Source: Mesorhizobium sp. C432A (GTDB lineage: Bacteria > Pseudomonadota > Alphaproteobacteria > Rhizobiales > Rhizobiaceae). Taken from it: a stretch of 64,000 nt of DNA. Position numbers and translations under genes: made by a program. The DNA is taken from positions 4,939,001 through 5,003,000 of the forward strand of contig NZ_CP100470.1 of assembly GCF_030323145.1 (NCBI RefSeq), read 5' to 3'. The notes beneath the pieces are model-generated. The model saw nothing but the letters and a program-made list of their open reading frames with translations. It did no database searches and had not been told where the DNA came from. Shown in pieces: positions 63,342 through 64,000 of the stretch (position 1 is the first letter of the stretch; every line of letters starts with the position of its first letter).

Positions 63342-63509
63342 ATGGCTTCATCGGTACTTATCGGCATTCTGATCACTTTCCTGGTGATCATCCTGGTGCT
63401 CTATCTCATCCAGCGTCTGCCACTCGATGGCCGCACGAGGCAGATCGCGCAGATCGTTGTCATCATTATCGGCATCATTTCGCTGTTGAAATACCTGGCC
63501 GCATTTTAG
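63342..63509 (+). CDS. small membrane protein, probably stress-induced
   Basis: A 55-residue protein with two hydrophobic helices (LIGILITFLVIILVLYLIQ and IAQIVVIIIGIISLLKYLAAF) joined by a short charged turn (PLDGRTR). It resembles small Thivi_2564-like membrane proteins, but the family is uncertain. GAGGGA precedes the ATG. An EcfG promoter upstream predicts induction under general stress. Confidence 0.75.
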   Translation: MASSVLIGILITFLVIILVLYLIQRLPLDGRTRQIAQIVVIIIGIISLLKYLAAF

Positions 63510-63522
63510 GATAAGGATCGCC

Positions 63523-63816
63523 ATGATATCCCAAACAATGGCATGGATCATTGGAACGGCGTTGTTTGCAGCAACAAGCACGGCCTACGCCCGACCCGAC
63601 ACGCGTTCGATGACCTGCGAGGAGACGCAGCGCCTGATCCAGAGCCATCACTCGGCGGTGTTGACGACCGGCCGGAATACTTACGATCGCTATGTCCGCC
63701 AATACGGCAACGAGTGCGACTGGCCGGAGGTGCCGGTCGCTGCCTCCGTTCCGACACGTGATGGCCAGTGCCGTGTCTATTGGTGCCGGGAACCGGTGTT
63801 CGATTTCCCGAACTGA
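63523..63816 (+). CDS. small exported protein, unknown
   Basis: A 97-residue protein with a signal peptide (AWIIGTALFAATSTAYA) and four cysteines in the mature part (MTCEETQRL, NECDWPEV, QCRVYWCREP), probably two disulphides. Family not recognised. It starts 13 bp after the small membrane-protein gene, so both may share the EcfG promoter. Confidence 0.72.
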   Translation: MISQTMAWIIGTALFAATSTAYARPDTRSMTCEETQRLIQSHHSAVLTTGRNTYDRYVRQYGNECDWPEVPVAASVPTRDGQCRVYWCREPVFDFPN

Positions 63817-63977
63817 CATATCCAGCAGCCTTGCGGCGGTCGTTGCCATGGCGCTCCCGGGTTCAGACGATGCATTGCGCGAGGCGACATGGAACCCTTG
63901 CGCTGCGGGTGAATTGATTGTGCGCATGGCGCTGCAAGATGTAGCGGTGTGATGCCCAACCAGATGGAGGAGCGGTC

Positions 63978-64000
63978 ATGCCCAATGATACAAGGCGGAG
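63978..64000 (+). CDS. start of a gene cut by the right edge
   Basis: ATG at 63978 with GGAGG at 63966-63970 opens MPNDTRR before the window ends. Product unknown. Confidence 0.45.

Overview
The window reads as chromosomal DNA of a Rhizobiales alphaproteobacterium, most like Mesorhizobium. This rests on high GC, a complete aapJQMP-type general amino-acid ABC transporter, alphaproteobacterial RpoH and EcfG promoter motifs, a CIRCE-controlled groESL operon, an HWE-type histidine kinase relic and palindromic intergenic repeats of the kind common in rhizobia. It is gene-dense and mostly housekeeping, transport and stress functions. I see no CRISPR array, insertion sequence, prophage, tRNA or rRNA.

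Layout. 0-5.3 kb: ileS 5' end, a frameshifted mipA-like gene, an ArsR/SRPBCC/MAPEG set, hdeD-like, then ribF and a HAD phosphatase on the minus strand. 5.3-9.7 kb: two tandem paralogous TadG-like von Willebrand A proteins. 9.8-14 kb: LysE exporter, CAP-domain lipoprotein, a large PAS-GAF-GGDEF-EAL protein. 14-18 kb: MarR-EmrA-EmrB efflux operon. 18-22 kb: AraC and MarR-GNAT regulators, MFS transporter with divergent TetR. 22-23.8 kb: divergent ATP-grasp and methyltransferase genes of unknown role. 23.8-26 kb: groESL. 26-29.2 kb: TetR with divergent quinone-reductase-like, OsmC and SnoaL genes and a beheaded AraC gene. 29-33.4 kb: LysE, cysteine-cluster and small proteins, cspA, YciI, GST, csbD. 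33.4-39.2 kb: frameshifted Tat metallophosphoesterase, TetR/NIPSNAP pair, SDR, GT10 fucosyltransferase, kinase relic. 39.3-46 kb: fumC, two DoxX genes, ppx and ppk. 46-48.6 kb: zinc-finger protein, FAD monooxygenase, TIGR02117 protein. 48.7-53 kb: aap operon. 53.4-57.7 kb: metC-like gene, HPP-CBS protein, ECF sigma factor, DUF4142 and cupredoxin. 57.7-60.6 kb: enoyl-CoA hydratase, TetR, frameshifted anion permease. 60.6-64 kb: small proteins and a decayed HWE kinase.

The regulatory DNA is informative. Dyad operators sit beside the ArsR, MarR and four TetR genes. Two general-stress (EcfG) promoters precede csbD and a small membrane-protein gene. A second, different ECF-like promoter motif occurs twice, before the ECF sigma gene itself and before the DUF4142-cupredoxin pair, which suggests a small autoregulated regulon. 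Three otherwise good genes are each broken by what looks like one missing base, so sequencing error must be excluded before they are called pseudogenes.
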